From: Vibrio sp. 10N.261.45.E2
GTDB lineage: Bacteria; Pseudomonadota; Gammaproteobacteria; Enterobacterales; Vibrionaceae
Direction of reading: 5' to 3'
Assembly: GCF_002875705.1 (NCBI RefSeq)
Contig: NZ_MCZZ01000151.1
Location: 1-64,000, forward strand
DNA: 64,000 nt
A program made the position numbers and the translations under genes. Positions 61,481-64,000 of the stretch are shown in pieces. The notes beneath the pieces were generated by a model. The model ran no database searches, was not told the origin of the DNA, and was given only the letters and a program-made list of their open reading frames with translations. Each line of letters starts with the position of its first letter. Within the stretch, counting starts at the first letter, position 1.

Positions 61481-62134
61481 ATGAAAAAGAAAATCTTACC
61501 TATTCCTCTGATTCTACTGATTCCTATTGTCATGCTGGTTGTGGTGATCGTCGCGGGTGCTTATCGCTTTAGCTTGAGTGATGAAGAAATCTTAGCGAAA
61601 TTTCCTTCTTCTCAAGTGAGTTATGACCCAGTGGTAGAAGCCGTTTTTGTTTTGAACACGACCAACCCGTGGACAATTAAAGTTCCTGAAACTAACGCAT
61701 ACGCTTTTATCAATGAAGTCGATGAACCTAGAGCCATCGCGTTTGGACGCTATGACTCAGGTGTTGAACGTGGCGTGGTCACGGTAGATACCAATAACCT
61801 TTCAGCTGTCACTCTGGGTAAGGCGAGTTTCTTTATCGCGCCGATGTGGATTTCTAATCAAGGCAGCGGTGTGTTTTATTATCTTGGTCTGTTTAAACAT
61901 GACCAGCAGCGAAGCCGCGTGGTGCTAGTCGACCAACTTTTACTTGGTGATCGTATTCGGATTCAGACATTAGAGGTCGCTCAGGAACCAGATTCGCAAT
62001 CACAGAATAAACTCTCCGGGGAAGGTTTTATCGGCTTTACTCAACATTCTGCGGAACAATCATTTGCAGAAGCCCCCTCTGAAAAGGTGTTAATGAGTTT
62101 TTCTTTTGATACGCAATCAATTGGTAAGCAATAA
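61481..62134 (+). CDS. Uncharacterised membrane-anchored protein
   Basis: A 217-residue protein with an N-terminal hydrophobic anchor (ILPIPLILLIPIVMLVVVIVAGAYRF) and a soluble, probably periplasmic remainder rich in beta-strand patterns (VVEAVFVLNTTNPWTIKVPETNAYAFINEV; GVVTVDTNNLSAVTLGKASFFIAPMWISNQG). I do not recognise a family. The ATG at 61481 is used; the TTG six bases upstream is unlikely. Single gene, divergent from the GFA gene. Confidence 0.65.
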   Translation: MKKKILPIPLILLIPIVMLVVVIVAGAYRFSLSDEEILAKFPSSQVSYDPVVEAVFVLNTTNPWTIKVPETNAYAFINEVDEPRAIAFGRYDSGVERGVVTVDTNNLSAVTLGKASFFIAPMWISNQGSGVFYYLGLFKHDQQRSRVVLVDQLLLGDRIRIQTLEVAQEPDSQSQNKLSGEGFIGFTQHSAEQSFAEAPSEKVLMSFSFDTQSIGKQ

Positions 62135-62258
62135 CGTTTTCGTTAGTGCAAGGATCTGTTGTTTATGTGAGCCAAATTACATATTATCTTAGTTAGATGA
62201 ATGAAATTTAGACACACTTAGCTTTGTGTCTGCTTATTTTTACAAATGGAGCTTGCGA

Positions 62259-62558
62259 ATGATTAATAAACGTTTTTTTAAGACGAAAGATGAAGTTGAA
62301 GTAACCTTCGAGCTAGAAGCTCAAGAAGCGAACTCAGTATCCATCGTGGCTGACTTTCTTGATTGGAAAGCCACCCCGATGAAAAAGTTGGCGAAAGGAA
62401 AGGTGTACAAGTTTAAAACTCGTCTACCTAAAGATGGCGAATTTCAATTCCGCTACCTAGTTGATGACCAGCAATGGGTGAACGATGCGAATGCTGATCG
62501 CTACATCCCTAATGAGTTTGGTGAAGACAACTGTTTAGTGTCGACAGTTAACGCATAG
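62259..62558 (+). CDS. CBM48/isoamylase-N-like glycogen-binding protein
   Basis: A 99-residue single-domain protein of the early-set carbohydrate-binding type (CBM48/AMPK glycogen-binding). VTFELEAQEANSVSIVADFLDWKATPMKKLAKGKVYKFKTRLPKDGEFQFRYLVDDQQWVNDANADRYIPNEFGEDNCLVS shows the family W..P..M......F...L..G.....F.....W..D pattern. The ATG at 62259 has GGAG upstream; an upstream GTG reading is longer but less likely. It could bind glycogen or act as a small sensor. Followed by the palindrome cluster. Confidence 0.8.
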   Translation: MINKRFFKTKDEVEVTFELEAQEANSVSIVADFLDWKATPMKKLAKGKVYKFKTRLPKDGEFQFRYLVDDQQWVNDANADRYIPNEFGEDNCLVSTVNA

Positions 62559-62614
62559 TCTTTTTCTCAAAACGAGTGACTAATTCGTTTCGTTTATTCT
62601 GTGAATACAGAAAA

Positions 62615-62750
62615 CCACGGGTTTACCCGTGGATGAATGCCAATTCCAAAATTACAGCGTAAGCTGTTTGTAATTTTGGTCAACGCTTTAGCGTTGTCAC
62701 GGTAAGTACCCCGGGCATGCCCGGGGGAATCTTCTAATGAGCCGAAACGG
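62615..62750. repeat. Cluster of five palindromes, possible IS200/IS605-type remnant or PATE
   Basis: Consecutive hairpins are CCACGGG-TTTA-CCCGTGG (62615-62632), a longer stem CCAAAATT...AATTTTGG enclosing ACAGC-GTAA-GCTGT (62646-62679), CAACGC-TTTA-GCGTTG (62681-62696), CCCCGGGC-AT-GCCCGGGG (62709-62726) and CCG-AAA-CGG (62742-62750). Two have the same TTTA loop, and hairpin ends are typical of IS200/IS605-family elements. No transposase is present. Origin is inferred; the pairing is seen directly. Confidence 0.6.
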
Positions 62751-62766
62751 AATAGCGTCAACCAAT

Positions 62767-62797
62767 AAAAAGCAGAAACTAGCCGTTTCTGCTTTTT
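62767..62797. terminator. Terminator after the palindrome cluster
   Basis: AAAAAGCAGAAAC pairs with GTTTCTGCTTTTT around TAGCC, followed by a T. It can act in both directions. Confidence 0.85.
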
Positions 62798-62972
62798 TGT
62801 TTTCAAATTTAGCGGTTAATTTTATTTATCGTTCAATGGTACATCATCTACGGCAACTCAATGACTTAGCCTGAGTTGGGCAGATTCACATCATATTATG
62901 ACAATGCATTGATGATTTATGCGTTTGAAAAGCATATCCTATGCCTTTATATCGTAGAAAGACCTGTTTACC

Positions 62973-64000
62973 GTGTATTCAAAAATATTTTCCTCTCCGT
63001 TTGCCGAGCTTTCACCTGTAAAAAAAGTAGCTATTTTTGGACTGCCACTTATTGCAGCTATTGGCGTTGCTCTGCAATCTTCGCAATCAAACCTGACGAA
63101 AACGATCGATCTTGATCTACCCGACTCAACCGTTATTGAGTCAATTCTGTCACCATCTTCTACTATCGTTATTGAACCGCCGACATTTGAGTATCAAATT
63201 CAATCTGGCGATAACTTGAGTAGCATCTTCACGCAACTTGGATTTTCTTATAAATCGATGATGAGCGTGATGGAAACCGATTTGAACTTCCTCGCTTTAG
63301 ATACGCTTCGTCCGGGCGATACACTCCGCTTTTGGCGCGATGAAGCGACCGGCGACCTTTCTAAAATGGAACTTCAATTTAGCGTTGCAGACAAAGTGGT
63401 TTATCGACTGCTTGATGACGGTAGCTACGAATTCGAAGACATCTCTATTCCTGGTGAATGGAAGCAAAAGCCTTTAGTGGGCGATATTCAAGGTAGTTTC
63501 TCAATGTCAGCGAATAAGGTTGGCCTGAACAGTCTTGAGATCGACCATATCGTGACACTTCTTAAAGATAAGCTGAACTTTAGCCGAGACCTGCGCGCTG
63601 GCGATCAGTTTGAAGTGCTTCAAAAAGCGCAATATGTTGACGGTGTTGCAACTGGAAAGCGCGAAATAGAAGCAATTAAGATCATGAATCGTAACCGCGT
63701 TGTGTCAGCGTACTTGCACACGGATGGTCAATATTACGATGCTAATGGCGATAGCTTACAACGTGCTTTCCAACGTTACCCTGTGAGCAGTGGTTGGCGT
63801 CAAAGCTCTCAGTTTAACCCTAAACGCTTACACCCAGTGACAGGCAGAGTCTCACCGCACAATGGTACAGATTTCGCGACCCCAGTTGGTACGCCAGTTC
63901 AAGCTACGGGCGATGGTAAAGTGATCATGACGCGTAAGCACCCATATGCGGGTAATTACGTGGTCATTCAGCACGGCAGCACGTACAAAACACGTTACCT
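62973..64000 (+). CDS. M23 family zinc endopeptidase (ShyA/MepM-like), cut by the window edge
   Basis: Begins with GTG at 62973 (no ATG upstream before a stop at 62955; weak AGAAAGA ribosome site) and runs off the window with about 342 codons visible. The N-terminus is a membrane anchor or signal (VKKVAIFGLPLIAAIGVALQ). A LysM-like or OapA-like segment follows (FEYQIQSGDNLSSIFTQLGFSYKSMMSVM at about 70-100). The M23 domain starts near 300 with HPVTGRVSPHNGTDFATPVGTPVQATGDGKV, whose HNGTDF contains the first zinc ligands. These enzymes cut peptidoglycan cross-links to allow cell growth; V. cholerae ShyA is the likely equivalent. The rest of the catalytic domain is outside the window. Confidence 0.88.
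   Translation, partial: MYSKIFSSPFAELSPVKKVAIFGLPLIAAIGVALQSSQSNLTKTIDLDLPDSTVIESILSPSSTIVIEPPTFEYQIQSGDNLSSIFTQLGFSYKSMMSVMETDLNFLALDTLRPGDTLRFWRDEATGDLSKMELQFSVADKVVYRLLDDGSYEFEDISIPGEWKQKPLVGDIQGSFSMSANKVGLNSLEIDHIVTLLKDKLNFSRDLRAGDQFEVLQKAQYVDGVATGKREIEAIKIMNRNRVVSAYLHTDGQYYDANGDSLQRAFQRYPVSSGWRQSSQFNPKRLHPVTGRVSPHNGTDFATPVGTPVQATGDGKVIMTRKHPYAGNYVVIQHGSTYKTRY

Larger units (their letters stand above)
62559..62972. other. Gap before the M23 peptidase, mostly palindromic sequence
   Basis: Contains the palindrome cluster 62615-62750, the terminator-like hairpin 62767-62797 and an AT-rich promoter stretch for the M23 gene. The ORF starting at 62876 is an overlap of the M23 frame and is rejected. 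Confidence 0.6.

Noticed and set aside
62876..63115. 79-codon plus-strand ORF at the start of the M23 gene
   Set aside because: It overlaps the M23 reading frame, which shows a signal anchor and family motifs, so it is a shadow.
1..64000. CRISPR arrays, tRNA, rRNA, integrons or complete IS elements
   Set aside because: None is visible by eye; the only mobile-like signal is the palindrome cluster near 62.6 kb.

Overview
The window looks like part of the second chromosome of a marine Vibrio, probably of the Splendidus clade. This is judged from the products and gene order: a Vibrio-type M9 collagenase, tonB-exbB-exbD-hutBCD facing hutWXZ, pyrC, cheV, and a ShyA/MepM-like M23 endopeptidase cut by the right edge. 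Genes are dense on both strands, with many strong intrinsic terminators. I see no rRNA, tRNA, CRISPR array, prophage or intact insertion sequence.

Layout. 0-6.4 kb: secreted collagenase, a Tat-exported N-acyl-D-amino-acid deacylase-like enzyme paired with a COG0523 GTPase, and an ADP-ribosyltransferase-like orphan. 6.5-11.7 kb: glyoxylate shunt (aceA, LysR regulator, glcB). 11.8-28.8 kb: a large C2-sulfonate (taurine) region with a succinate-semialdehyde-type dehydrogenase, IclR regulator, pta, tauE-type sulfite exporter, a CobS/CobT-like AAA+/VWA pair, xsc, an FRG-domain orphan, tauX-tauY, a TRAP transporter tauKLM and a double-Cache periplasmic protein. 29-31.7 kb: a small protein that resembles only part of malate synthase G, then a BCCT carrier. 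31.8-42.8 kb: housekeeping and orphan genes (M14 peptidase, DUF808, pyrC, a 52-residue YqaE/Pmp3 protein, a MOSC-reductase-ferredoxin fusion, nadE with a NadD-like gene, an acyltransferase, a 20-residue repeat protein). 42.8-52.2 kb: DUF406, a TetR regulator, and the heme uptake and utilisation island with a candidate Fur box. 52.2-64 kb: PduO-like protein, cheV, a ppiC gene with an in-frame stop, an alpha-amylase with a MalT-box-like promoter, MCP, YjiH and DUF1275 membrane proteins, GFA, CBM48-like protein, a cluster of palindromes, and the M23 peptidase.

How the genes fit together. TauKLM would import taurine. TauXY would oxidise it to sulfoacetaldehyde and ammonia. Xsc would convert sulfoacetaldehyde and phosphate to acetyl phosphate and sulfite. 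Pta would make acetyl-CoA and TauE would export sulfite. AceA and GlcB, encoded next door, are what growth on C2 units requires. A 12-bp element is shared by the pta and xsc promoters, which suggests the adjacent IclR protein controls both. The most unusual content is the CobS/CobT-like pair without visible cobaltochelatase partners inside this region, and the stand-alone malate-synthase-like protein lacking the catalytic barrel.
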